From positions 1-42,529 of the forward strand of contig JANYFV010000013.1 in the NCBI GenBank assembly GCA_025359635.1: 42,529 bases of DNA, given 5' to 3'. This stretch comes from Undibacterium sp. GTDB lineage: Bacteria > Pseudomonadota > Gammaproteobacteria > Burkholderiales > Burkholderiaceae_D. The notes beneath the pieces are model-generated. The model did not search any database. It was not told the origin of the DNA and saw only the letters and a list, made by a program, of their open reading frames with translations. This document shows positions 1 to 9,457 of this stretch, piece after piece. The translations under genes and the position numbers were made by a program. The stretch's first letter is position 1; each line of letters starts with the position of its first letter.

Positions 1-36
1 TCATCAACGCCCTTATATCAAATTGGGAGAGAAGAA

Positions 37-2625
37 TTGAAAAAGAAATCAAGCGAAATTAAAGTCGCGTCCAGCAAAGATATTTTCGTAAAAAATGCGA
101 TTCAAGTTGCCGTAGTTTTGTTATCGACTGGCAGTATCGCGTATGCACAAGATGCAGCACCAGCGGTTACTTCGACAGGTGAGATTCAGGTAGTGACAGT
201 GACATCAACCGGTACACGCGGTAAGCAACGTACAGCAACTGATACGCCAGTGCCTATCGATATTATGTCAGCCTCCGAATTGACCAAAACTGCACAAGTG
301 TCGCTGGATAAGGCCTTACAATATCGCGTGCCGTCTTTCAGTACAGTTCAGACTCCGGTAAATGATGCGACTTCTTTGTTGGATCCTTACGAAATCCGCA
401 ATATGGGCCCTAGCCGCGCCTTAATTTTGATCAACGGCAAACGTAAAAATGCCAGCTCCCTGGTCTACACACAAACCTCACCAGGTCGTGGCGAGAGCGG
501 TGCAGATATTTCCGCCATTCCACAAGATGCGATTAAGCGCATTGAAATCTTGCGCGATGGCGCCTCAGCACAATACGGTTCAGATGCGATTGCCGGTGTC
601 GTGAATATCATTCTAAAGGATGATGCTGAGGGTACTTCCATCACAGGAAGAACTGGTCGCACAGCCAAAGGCGATGGTAAATCAAACTCGATCAGTCTCA
701 ACCATGGTCTCGCCTTAGGCGATCGTGGCTTCGTCAATTTTACGATTGATTTATCACATAATGAATTAGCCAATCGCCCTGGTATTCTCAGTGCAGCAGA
801 CGAAGCAGGTTATTGGGGCGCTGATTTAGCGCAGGTTACGGCCTTTTTAGCGAAAAAACCTGACGGCGGCAATATCAACGGATCTCCTGATACCAAGGCG
901 TCGAAATTCCTGGTCAATTCCCGTTATGAAGTGGCCGATGGCGTTAACGTCTATGCCAATGCTGCATACGTAGATAAAAAAGTAGATAGTTTCGCCAACT
1001 ATCGCGTTCCGTATTGGAAAACTGAAGCAGATACTCATGGCTTGTTCAACCATGATGGAATTTATGACGGTTACGTTCCAGGTTTTTTGGGTAGCCTGAA
1101 AGATTACAATGCCACGATTGGTACAAAATTTGAGGTCGCCGGCTGGGCCTCAGATATTAGCTTGACCCTTGGTGGAAATCAGCAACGCTACACAGTAACC
1201 AATTCAATCAACTTCGCTATGGCGGATGAGTATGCGGCTGCTGTCGCTGCACACACAACACCATTGCCACCGCAATCACCGCACCGTTTCGATGCTGGTG
1301 GAACTGATTTTAGTCACACCGTTTGGAATGCCGATTTCTCCAAAGAGCTGAGTCAAGGTATCAATGCCTATTTTGGTAGTGAGATACGTTCTGAGAAATA
1401 CACAATTGTTGCTGGCGATGCTGCCTCGTCTTACGGTGCCGGCGCAAACTCTTATGCCGGTAACTCACCAAAGGATGCAGGTACTTTTACACGTTCTAAC
1501 TTCGGTATTTATGGCGGTGCAAGTTTTGACGTGACGAAAAAGCTGGTTGTTGATGTGACTGGCCGTGAAGAAAAGTACAGTGATTTCGGCAATGCGTTTG
1601 TTGGAAAAATCGCCAGCAAATACAGCCTCGAAGATAATTTGACTCTGCGTGCCTCTGCATCCACAGGTTTTAGAGCGCCTTCACTACACCAAATTTACAC
1701 ACAAAAGAAGGAATACTCTTTCTCAGGCAATACAATTCAAGTCGCTGGCTTAGCTAGTAACATATCCGCTGAAGTTGATGCTTTGGGAATTCCTCGCCTG
1801 AAAGCGGAAAAGTCGACCAACTTTACCTTGGGCCTCGGCTTTAAGATGGATCGTGATACCAGCATGACTCTTGATTACTACAATATTGCACTCAAAGACC
1901 GCATCATTTTGAGTGAATCAATTGGTCCAGGTAGCACCGCTGAATCAAAGGTTTTAAATGATATCCTGTTAGCAAAGGGCATTGTCAGCTTGAAGTTCTT
2001 CTCGAACGCCATTGATAGCAAGACGTCAGGTTTAGACTATGTGTTCAACCATAAAAATATGGATGTCGCAGGCGGGAAATTAGCTTTTAATGTCGCTGGA
2101 AACTACGTACTGCAAAATGAACGTACTGGTGTCGTGCATAACGTAGCTTCTATCGCAGCTGCGGGTCAATCGGTGTTCGGCCCTACTCAAGATGCGCTGA
2201 TGTTTACGTCTCGTCCGAAATTCAAGACGATTATTGGTATGGATCTGGACTACCAAGATATCAATTTTTCTGTGAATAACACAGTATTTGGCCCGACGAA
2301 ATTCAGAAATGCTGATATCGATCAAAACCTGTCTGTCGTATTTAAAACCAAGACACTCACCGACTTCGGGATTAATTATCAACTCACGAAGAACATGACT
2401 CTGGCGTTTAATATCAACAATATGTTTGATGTCACTCCATCATGGCATTTCGAGGCTGTAGCGGATGTCGCCAAAGGGCAGGCAATTTTGAATGACCCAG
2501 CGAAAACGCACGAGCAATGGCAAGCCGCTACCTTTGATGGTCGTTACCCTATGGTGACGTACGACGGTTCGCATTTCAGCCAGTTAGGCCGTACTTACAA
2601 TCTGTCATTGAACTATCGCTTCTAA
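37..2625 (+). CDS. TonB-dependent outer-membrane receptor (TTG start)
   Basis: 862 aa; signal peptide ending SIAYAQ; plug motifs (RALILINGKRKN, IKRIEILRDGASAQYGSDAIAGVVNIILK); C-terminal NLSLNYRF beta-strand with terminal F; RBS-like gggagagaag upstream of TTG. Confidence 0.93.
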   Translation: MKKKSSEIKVASSKDIFVKNAIQVAVVLLSTGSIAYAQDAAPAVTSTGEIQVVTVTSTGTRGKQRTATDTPVPIDIMSASELTKTAQVSLDKALQYRVPSFSTVQTPVNDATSLLDPYEIRNMGPSRALILINGKRKNASSLVYTQTSPGRGESGADISAIPQDAIKRIEILRDGASAQYGSDAIAGVVNIILKDDAEGTSITGRTGRTAKGDGKSNSISLNHGLALGDRGFVNFTIDLSHNELANRPGILSAADEAGYWGADLAQVTAFLAKKPDGGNINGSPDTKASKFLVNSRYEVADGVNVYANAAYVDKKVDSFANYRVPYWKTEADTHGLFNHDGIYDGYVPGFLGSLKDYNATIGTKFEVAGWASDISLTLGGNQQRYTVTNSINFAMADEYAAAVAAHTTPLPPQSPHRFDAGGTDFSHTVWNADFSKELSQGINAYFGSEIRSEKYTIVAGDAASSYGAGANSYAGNSPKDAGTFTRSNFGIYGGASFDVTKKLVVDVTGREEKYSDFGNAFVGKIASKYSLEDNLTLRASASTGFRAPSLHQIYTQKKEYSFSGNTIQVAGLASNISAEVDALGIPRLKAEKSTNFTLGLGFKMDRDTSMTLDYYNIALKDRIILSESIGPGSTAESKVLNDILLAKGIVSLKFFSNAIDSKTSGLDYVFNHKNMDVAGGKLAFNVAGNYVLQNERTGVVHNVASIAAAGQSVFGPTQDALMFTSRPKFKTIIGMDLDYQDINFSVNNTVFGPTKFRNADIDQNLSVVFKTKTLTDFGINYQLTKNMTLAFNINNMFDVTPSWHFEAVADVAKGQAILNDPAKTHEQWQAATFDGRYPMVTYDGSHFSQLGRTYNLSLNYRF

Positions 2626-2652
2626 TTGCATGTTTTAAAATGCTGTTGAAGT

Positions 2653-2682
2653 AAAAAGACCGCTCGGTGAGCGGTCTTTTTT
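2653..2682 (+). terminator. Rho-independent terminator after TonB receptor
   Basis: aaaaagaccgctcggtgagcggtctttttt: perfect stem GACCGCTC/GAGCGGTC (short loop) plus T-run. Confidence 0.9.
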
Positions 2683-2745
2683 ATGCTTCTACGGTTCTAG
2701 TCATCCTATTTCTGATTAAACCGAGCTTCGGAGCCTACCTTGTTT

Positions 2746-2853
2746 GTCGTTCCCGCGCAGGCGGGAATCCAGTAGCCCTTCTCGTGCGGAGCTCGCTTAT
2801 TTTGATGCTATGCGTAATTACCATGATGGATTTCCGCCTTCGCGGGAATGACG
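2746..2853. repeat. dRS3-like palindromic repeat element (inverted pair)
   Basis: GTCGTTCCCGCGCAGGCGGGAATCCAG ... ATGGATTTCCGCCTTCGCGGGAATGACG; ends are imperfect inverted repeats of each other and each end is itself palindromic. Confidence 0.8.
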
Positions 2854-2914
2854 TCGACGGATATGCTGAACCCCGTATTTATTTAAAAGAATTTCAAAAA
2901 ATCATCCCATCAAC

Positions 2915-3739
2915 TCAATTCTGATCACCAAATTCATCACCCAGTTCCTTGCCTCGATGCGCGGCCGCTTTTATCGCCTTGACGATCGCGGACTGAATAC
3001 CACTTTCCTCCATGCTACATAAAGCCGCGTACGTCGTACCGCCTTTGGACGTGACCCGTTCACGCAATAATGAGACCGGTTCAGTTGAACGCAGTGCCAG
3101 TTGCGCTGCCCCATTGAAGGTGGCGATAGCAAGTTGCGTACCTTGCTCCGGATTCAAGCCTAGTTCAATTGCCGCTCGTTGCATGGCTTCGATAAAATAA
3201 AATACATAGGCAGGGCCGCTACCGGATACCGCGGTGACCGCATCGATCAGACTTTCATCTTCCAGCCAAACTGTGCTGCCCACTGCCTGCATGATATCTT
3301 GCGCCGCTTGCCTTTGGCTTTGATCTACTCCGTGCATAGCTACCAAACCAGTGATACCAAGACCGATCAAAGCTGGGGTATTCGGCATGGTTCTGACGAT
3401 TTTATCGTAACCATCTAGCCAGCGCGAAATATCGGCTGCACGGATGCCAGCAGCAATCGAGAGTAGTAATTGACCGGACAGAAATGGTGCCAACGCCGCA
3501 ATCACATCGCGCATTTGCTGCGGCTTGACCGAGAGAATAATCACATCCATCTGCGTCAACGTAGAGTCAATACTCAGAGCGGTACTGACGCCAAATTGGC
3601 GTTCCATTCTAGTCAGTGCATCTTGATTCGAGTCGATCACGTGGATGTTGGCAGGAATCGTGAGTTTTTCAATCAAGCCACCGATCAGAGCGCTGGCCAT
3701 ATTGCCTCCACCGATAAATCCTATTTTTAGTTTAGTCAT
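2915..3739 (-). CDS. proC: pyrroline-5-carboxylate reductase
   Basis: MTKLKIGFIGGGNMASALIGG Rossmann start, VRTMPNTPALIGLGITGL, DAVTAVSGSGPAYVFYFIEAM, VTSKGGTTYAAL signature. Confidence 0.96.
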   Translation of the reverse strand: MTKLKIGFIGGGNMASALIGGLIEKLTIPANIHVIDSNQDALTRMERQFGVSTALSIDSTLTQMDVIILSVKPQQMRDVIAALAPFLSGQLLLSIAAGIRAADISRWLDGYDKIVRTMPNTPALIGLGITGLVAMHGVDQSQRQAAQDIMQAVGSTVWLEDESLIDAVTAVSGSGPAYVFYFIEAMQRAAIELGLNPEQGTQLAIATFNGAAQLALRSTEPVSLLRERVTSKGGTTYAALCSMEESGIQSAIVKAIKAAAHRGKELGDEFGDQN

Positions 3740-4454
3740 AGTTCCTTTTTCCAAAAATCGCACTACCAATGCGCACAATTGTACTTCCCTCGCTGATTGC
3801 TGCCGTCATGTCAGCACTCATTCCCATCGATAAAGTATCGAGAGTGATCCCTTGCTCTTCTATTTGTTGCTGAATTTGTTGCTGTAATTCGCGCAATTGC
3901 CTGAAGGCGTTTCTTTGTTCGACCGGATCATCGCTTACAGCTGGCACCGCCATCAAACCACGCAATCGCAGCCCCTTGAAATTGACAATGCGCTTTGCCA
4001 ACGCTACCGTTTCGTCTGGCGAAACTCCGCTCTTGCTTGCTTCGCGACTGATGTTCACCTGAAGGCAAATATTGAGCGGAGGCAATGCCGCTGGGCGTTG
4101 CTCCGATAAGCGTTGGGCGATTTTTTCTCTATCGACAGAATGCACCCAGCTAAAATTTTCCGCAATCTGACGTGTCTTATTACTTTGTATGGGACCGATA
4201 AAGTGCCATTCCAAAATATTTTCTGGCAACAATGTCCTCACCGCCAGCATTTTATCTAGGGCTTCCTGAAGATAGTTTTCACCAAAACTACGCTGACCGA
4301 CCTGTGCCGCCTCAACCACCGCCGCCGCCGGAAAAGTCTTGGAAACCGCCAGCAGGCAAATTTGTTGCGGATCTCGCCCGGCTTTTTGCGCTGCGGCGGC
4401 TAAATCAGCACGCACGACTTGCAAGTTATTCGATATTAAGGACATAATCAACAA
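3732..4454 (-). CDS. YggS/PLPBP family pyridoxal-phosphate homeostasis protein
   Basis: LLAVSKTFPAAAVVEAAQVGQRSFGENYLQEALDK, WHFIGPIQSNKTR, LSMGMSADMTAAISEGSTIVRIGSAIFG; start may be 4445 (MSLISNN). Confidence 0.95.
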   Translation of the reverse strand: MLIMSLISNNLQVVRADLAAAAQKAGRDPQQICLLAVSKTFPAAAVVEAAQVGQRSFGENYLQEALDKMLAVRTLLPENILEWHFIGPIQSNKTRQIAENFSWVHSVDREKIAQRLSEQRPAALPPLNICLQVNISREASKSGVSPDETVALAKRIVNFKGLRLRGLMAVPAVSDDPVEQRNAFRQLRELQQQIQQQIEEQGITLDTLSMGMSADMTAAISEGSTIVRIGSAIFGKRNYD

Positions 4455-4491
4455 TCTCAGCGCCTATACTATTACTTCATCGGAATTATAA

Positions 4492-5535
4492 ATGGACATT
4501 TCAGAATTATTGGCATTTTCGGTCAAGAATAACGCCTCAGATCTTCACTTATCCTCAGGTTTGCCTCCCATGATACGTGTACATGGCGATGTCCGGCGTA
4601 TCAACTTACCGGCATTGGAGCATAAAGATGTCCATGGACTGATTTATGACATCATGAATGACTCACAGCGCAAGACCTATGAAGAAAATCTGGAATGCGA
4701 TTTCTCGTTCTCTATTCCTGGCCTGGCACGTTTCCGCGTCAACGCATTTAATCAGGAACGCGGTGCAGCGGCGGTTATGCGGACGATTCCTTCAAAGATT
4801 CTGTCATTAGAACAATTGAACGCGCCGAAAAGCTTCGCCGAGTTTGCACTGAAGGTACGCGGCCTGGTGCTGGTCACAGGACCAACCGGCTCAGGCAAAT
4901 CGACCACGTTGGCGGCGATGGTGAATCATGTCAATGAGCATGAATATGGTCATATCCTGACGGTGGAAGACCCGATTGAATTCGTCCACGAATCCAAAAA
5001 ATGCTTGATCAATCAACGTGAAGTCGGGCCACATACGCACTCTTTCAATAACGCTTTGCGCTCGGCGCTACGTGAAGATCCTGACGTCATTCTAGTCGGT
5101 GAGTTGCGCGATCTGGAAACCATCCGCTTGGCACTCTCTGCTGCAGAAACTGGTCACTTGGTATTTGGTACCTTACATACCTCCTCGGCTGCAAAAACCA
5201 TTGATCGTATTGTCGATGTCTTCCCCGCAGAAGAAAAAGAAATGGTGCGATCGATGTTATCGGAATCATTGCAAGCCGTTATCTCGCAAACTCTGCTCAA
5301 AACCAAAGACGGTTCCGGGCGCGTTGCCGCTCATGAAATTATGGTAGGAACACCAGCTATCCGTAACTTGATACGTGAATCAAAGATTGCACAGATGTAT
5401 TCTGCGATCCAGACCGGAAGTAACGTCGGTATGCAAACTCTTGATCAAAATCTGGCTGACTTGGTTCGCCGCAATGTTATTTCTGCCGGTACTGCGCGCG
5501 CTTCAGCAAAAATACCAGAAAACTTTCCTGGCTAA
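4492..5535 (+). CDS. pilT: type IV pilus twitching motility ATPase PilT
   Basis: Walker A GPTGSGKSTT, EDPIEFVHESKKCLINQREVG, HLVFGTLHTSSAAKTIDRIVDVFP; 347 aa. Confidence 0.96.
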   Translation: MDISELLAFSVKNNASDLHLSSGLPPMIRVHGDVRRINLPALEHKDVHGLIYDIMNDSQRKTYEENLECDFSFSIPGLARFRVNAFNQERGAAAVMRTIPSKILSLEQLNAPKSFAEFALKVRGLVLVTGPTGSGKSTTLAAMVNHVNEHEYGHILTVEDPIEFVHESKKCLINQREVGPHTHSFNNALRSALREDPDVILVGELRDLETIRLALSAAETGHLVFGTLHTSSAAKTIDRIVDVFPAEEKEMVRSMLSESLQAVISQTLLKTKDGSGRVAAHEIMVGTPAIRNLIRESKIAQMYSAIQTGSNVGMQTLDQNLADLVRRNVISAGTARASAKIPENFPG

Positions 5536-5581
5536 CTAAACCAAGCCTGTTAGAAAAAATAGCACCCACTAGGAAATCAAA

Positions 5582-6718
5582 ATGGAACGCGATCAAGCCA
5601 CCAAATTCATGAATGACTTGCTACGGCTGATGCTGAGCAAAAATGGTTCTGACTTATTTATCACATCAGATTTTCCCCCTGCATTTAAGATAGACGGCAA
5701 GGTAACGCCAGTATCAAATCAACCGCTGTCAGCAGCGCATACCATCGATCTGGCACGCGCCATCATGAGCGATAAGCAGTCGGCAGAATTTGAGGCGACC
5801 AAAGAATGTAATTTTGCGATCAACCCTGGTGGCATGGGGCGCTTCCGGGTTTCTGCGTTTATGCAACAAGGTAAAGTTGGTATGGTTATGCGTACCATTA
5901 CCACGGCGATTCCAAAATTTGAAGAACTAGGCTTGCCGGAACAATTAAAAGACGTCGCCATGACTAAGCGCGGTCTTGTCATTATGGTCGGCGCGACAGG
6001 TTCGGGGAAATCGACCTCGCTCGCGGCGATGATAGGCTATCGCAACGCCAACAGCTACGGTCACATTATTACCATTGAAGACCCGATTGAATACGTACAC
6101 CCGCATGGCAATTGCATTATCACCCAACGTGAAGTAGGACTTGATACGGCAGATTGGGGTGTCGCACTGAAGAACACGCTGCGCCAAGCGCCGGACGTGA
6201 TCCAGATTGGCGAAATCCGTGAACGTGAGACCATGGATTTTGCCATTGCCTTTGCAGAAACCGGCCATCTTTGCCTGGCAACCTTGCATGCCAATAGCGC
6301 CAACCAGGCGCTTGACCGTATGATTAACTTCTTCCCGGAAGAACGCCGCCCGCAACTGTTGATGGATTTATCCCTGAATTTGAAAGGCATTATTTCACAA
6401 CGCCTACTCCCTGTTAAAGGAAAAAAAGGCCGCGTCGCAGCGATAGAAATCCTCTTGAATTCACCTTTGATCTCCGATTTAATTTTTAAGGGCGATGTGC
6501 ATGAAATCAAAGAGATCATGAAAAAATCTCGTGAACTGGGCATGCAAACTTTTGACCAGGCGCTATTTGATCTGCACGAAGCCGATATGATTACTTACGA
6601 AGACGCCTTACGAAATGCCGACTCAGTCAACGAGCTACGCCTTGCGATTAAATTGCGCGGCAAAGAGGCGAAAGGACGCGATCTCAATGCCGGCACTGGT
6701 CATATGGGCTTGGTGTAA
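5582..6718 (+). CDS. pilU: PilT/PilU-family type IV pilus ATPase (PilU)
   Basis: GATGSGKSTSLAAMI, EDPIEYVHPHGNCIITQREVGLDT, LATLHANSANQALDRMINFFPEE; directly downstream of pilT. Confidence 0.94.
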   Translation: MERDQATKFMNDLLRLMLSKNGSDLFITSDFPPAFKIDGKVTPVSNQPLSAAHTIDLARAIMSDKQSAEFEATKECNFAINPGGMGRFRVSAFMQQGKVGMVMRTITTAIPKFEELGLPEQLKDVAMTKRGLVIMVGATGSGKSTSLAAMIGYRNANSYGHIITIEDPIEYVHPHGNCIITQREVGLDTADWGVALKNTLRQAPDVIQIGEIRERETMDFAIAFAETGHLCLATLHANSANQALDRMINFFPEERRPQLLMDLSLNLKGIISQRLLPVKGKKGRVAAIEILLNSPLISDLIFKGDVHEIKEIMKKSRELGMQTFDQALFDLHEADMITYEDALRNADSVNELRLAIKLRGKEAKGRDLNAGTGHMGLV

Positions 6719-6801
6719 TTTGCAGAAAAACTAAGTCTATGTTCTAATTTGCGCCCCTGTTGTAAACCAGTTGCGACAGGCTAGACGATTCGAGGCTTAA
6801 A

Positions 6802-7575
6802 ATTCATTCCACTCTGTTATCCATCCTATTCGCCACCGCAATTGCTGGCGTTTTAAGCATTACCTCTGCGGCAATTTTTTCTTTTTCCTTGCTTTCAAAA
6901 ATGGTCGAGCGCATGGTCAGCCTGTCGGTTGGTATTATGCTGTCAACCGCACTGTTAAACGCTTTGCCTGAAGCGTTTGAATCAAGCGCCGACCCACGAT
7001 CCTTGTTTGCTTGTTTGCTTGGCGGCTTGCTGAGTTTTTTTTTGTTGGAAAAATTCGCGATCTTGCGCCACTCACATCACCATGAAGGCGATGGCCACCA
7101 CCACGAGCATGGGCATGATGCGCATGAAGCCGGCAAAGCCGGATGGATGATTTTAGTCGGGGATGGCTTGCACAATTTCACCGATGGCGTGTTAATCGCA
7201 GCGGCATTTCTGGCCAACCCAAAACTGGGACTAGTCACCGGCATCGCCATCATCGCCCATGAAATTCCACAAGAAATCGGTGATTTTATCGTTTTGCTCA
7301 ATGCCGGTTTTACCCGCACACGCGCCTATGTCTACAACCTGATTTGCAGCCTGATGGCAATGGTTGGCGGTGTTTTGGGTTACTTCATGCTGGAAGACGC
7401 GAAAAACCTTTTGCCTTTCGTGCTGGTATTCGCCTCTTCCGGATTCATCTACATTGCCTTGAGCGATTTAATGCCGCAAATGCAGCGCCGTGCGAGCCTG
7501 CGCGAAACCATTCCGCAAATTATTTTGGTCGCCATCGGTGTCAGCCTGGTGGTATTTATCATGCAGCATCGTTAG
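6802..7575 (+). CDS. ZIP family divalent metal transporter (start uncertain; TTG 6889 in the ORF track, reading frame open back to 6766)
   Basis: HHHEGDGHHHEHGHDAHE His-rich loop, GDGLHNFTDGVLIAAAF, IAHEIPQEIGDFIVLL; upstream in-frame residues IHSTLLSILFATAIAGVLSITSAAIFSFSLL look like TM1. Confidence 0.88.
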   Translation: MHSTLLSILFATAIAGVLSITSAAIFSFSLLSKMVERMVSLSVGIMLSTALLNALPEAFESSADPRSLFACLLGGLLSFFLLEKFAILRHSHHHEGDGHHHEHGHDAHEAGKAGWMILVGDGLHNFTDGVLIAAAFLANPKLGLVTGIAIIAHEIPQEIGDFIVLLNAGFTRTRAYVYNLICSLMAMVGGVLGYFMLEDAKNLLPFVLVFASSGFIYIALSDLMPQMQRRASLRETIPQIILVAIGVSLVVFIMQHR

Positions 7576-8432
7576 GCGTCTGCACCAGTTGCGATTGGTC
7601 GAGTCGGGTTAGCGCACCACTCGCTCCATGAACCCGGATATAAAGCCGCACCGCTCAAGCCAGCCACCTCCAGCGCCAATAAATTATGGCAAGCGGTGAC
7701 ACCAGAACCACATTGCATAATTGCCTTGCTGGCATCAGAGAAAATCGTCGACCATTCCTGATGCAATTGCTCTGCCGGTTTAAACCTGGAGTCTGTCTGT
7801 AAATTATCTTTGAAAAAGCGATTTTTTGCGCCAGGAATATGCCCGCCAACTGGGTCCATTGTTTCGTTCTCGCCGCGATAGCGATCTGCTGCGCGCGCAT
7901 CCACCACGGTAAAAACCTTGCTCAGTACATTGCCAAGAATATCGTCAACTGTCAACTGCTTGACTAAACTCTGTCTAATTTCTATCGTCCCGTGAGTTAC
8001 CGTTGGGGGCTTGGTTTCAAGAGTGAAACCAAGTTCTGTCCATGCAGGTACGCCACCATCGAGTACCGCTACTGCACTATGACCTATCCAGCGCAACATC
8101 CACCACAGCCTTGCGGCAAACATACCGCCATGGGCATCATAGGCAATGACCTGGGAAGTGTGATTGATGCCAAGTTCACGCAAATGCCGGATAAAATCCT
8201 CTTTGGATGGCAGGGGATGGCGCCCAGAAAAAGTGCCGTCTGCTGCATGCTTAGGCCCGGACAATTGCTGATCCAAATGGATAAAGCGCGCCCCCGGCAA
8301 GTGTCCGGCCTCGTATGCTTTTTGCCCCGCAGTGGAATCCATTAGATCGTGACGGCAATCGATAATCACGATGTGTGTCTGATCAATTTGTCTGGCCAAT
8401 TCCTGTGCCGATATCAGACTGGTAAACATCAA
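7572..8432 (-). CDS. sseA: two-domain rhodanese, 3-mercaptopyruvate/thiosulfate sulfurtransferase
   Basis: VIIDCRHDLMD, GHLPGARFIHLDQQLSGPK, VVDARAADRYRG, active-site loop QCGSGVTACHN. Confidence 0.92.
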   Translation of the reverse strand: MMFTSLISAQELARQIDQTHIVIIDCRHDLMDSTAGQKAYEAGHLPGARFIHLDQQLSGPKHAADGTFSGRHPLPSKEDFIRHLRELGINHTSQVIAYDAHGGMFAARLWWMLRWIGHSAVAVLDGGVPAWTELGFTLETKPPTVTHGTIEIRQSLVKQLTVDDILGNVLSKVFTVVDARAADRYRGENETMDPVGGHIPGAKNRFFKDNLQTDSRFKPAEQLHQEWSTIFSDASKAIMQCGSGVTACHNLLALEVAGLSGAALYPGSWSEWCANPTRPIATGADA

Positions 8433-8484
8433 TGCTCCTGTTCTCTTTTATAAATATCAAAGGGCGATTTTTAGTGACTTCGCT

Positions 8485-9408
8485 TCATTCAGAACCTATC
8501 GAATCCACATCAATTTTAGGTTGATTGTTTTTGGTGTTATAAAACGTCGCAATGACTCCACTACTGAGAATGACGACAATGCCCAGCCAGCTTAACCAAT
8601 GTAGCGTATCGCGCCAAATGACTATATCCCAAATACTCGAGAACACGATGCCTACGTATTGAAGATTGGCGGTCACCAAAGTATTACCAAGCCTGTATGC
8701 CCGGGTCATGGCAACTTGCGCACCTGCGGCAGTTAAACCTACCACCAACAATAATAGCAAACCTTGTGCATGATGTGGATGCCAGCTTGGCACATCCTGA
8801 TTTGCCATCGCGCCAGATATGACGGCACCCGATACGCCGGCGATGGCGCATATGGCAGAAAAATAAAATACTACGCGATATTCCGGTTCGCCCAGCAAGC
8901 CCATTTTTCGTACCTGAATATACGCCAAGGCGGCCAACATACCGGAAACCAAAGCAAAAACGCCACCGACCAACTGATCGGCATGTATCGATGGGCGCAA
9001 TAATAAAATCACCCCAATAAAGCCCAGTAAAATTGCAAACAATAAGCTCGGTTCAAGCCGTCTCTTATTGTGCCACCATGCACTCACGAACAAAATAACC
9101 GCAATCCAGATGGGCGACATGTAATTCAAGGTGACCGCCATCGCCAGGGGTAATTGCCCTATCGAATAAAACCACAGCCAGAGTGCAGCCACGCCCACTA
9201 CACCACGCCAAAGATGATCGCCGGCCATTCTGGTACGCAAGCTACCGCCCTGCCAAGTGACCATCAAATAAATGACCAGCATACCAATCAGACCGCGATA
9301 AGCGACGATCTCAGACGTGCTGTAATCGCTTGACGCCAACTTGACGCATACGCCCATGATAGAAAATAAAAAACTGGCGACCAGCATCCATAGGGATTGC
9401 ATATTCAT
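8485..9408 (-). CDS. DMT/EamA family transporter
   Basis: About 10 hydrophobic segments; VASFLFSIMGVCVKLASSDYSTSEIVAYRGLIGML; start at MNMQSLW preferred because the ORF-track start overlaps the neighbouring gene. Confidence 0.88.
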   Translation of the reverse strand: MNMQSLWMLVASFLFSIMGVCVKLASSDYSTSEIVAYRGLIGMLVIYLMVTWQGGSLRTRMAGDHLWRGVVGVAALWLWFYSIGQLPLAMAVTLNYMSPIWIAVILFVSAWWHNKRRLEPSLLFAILLGFIGVILLLRPSIHADQLVGGVFALVSGMLAALAYIQVRKMGLLGEPEYRVVFYFSAICAIAGVSGAVISGAMANQDVPSWHPHHAQGLLLLLVVGLTAAGAQVAMTRAYRLGNTLVTANLQYVGIVFSSIWDIVIWRDTLHWLSWLGIVVILSSGVIATFYNTKNNQPKIDVDSIGSE

Positions 9409-9422
9409 TATCCAAAAAAATA

Positions 9423-9443
9423 AGGGGAAGCTTTGCTTCCCCT
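9423..9443 (-). terminator. Rho-independent terminator after Rieske oxygenase
   Basis: AGGGGAAGC-TTT-GCTTCCCCT perfect 9-bp stem; on the minus strand followed by TTATTTTTTT. Confidence 0.85.
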
Positions 9444-9457
9444 CTTTATCAACGTAT

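Noticed and set aside
465-773. Numerous antisense or overlapping ORFs in the track (e.g. 465-773, 5945-6355, 6061-6543, 22865-23353, 35150-35716)
   Set aside because: All lie opposite or out of frame to strong, motif-supported CDSs and have no recognisable domain
2667-2924. ORF of 85 aa on + strand
   Set aside because: It is translation of the dRS3-like repeat (CRSRAGGNPV ... DFRLRGNDV), a well-known source of spurious hypothetical proteins
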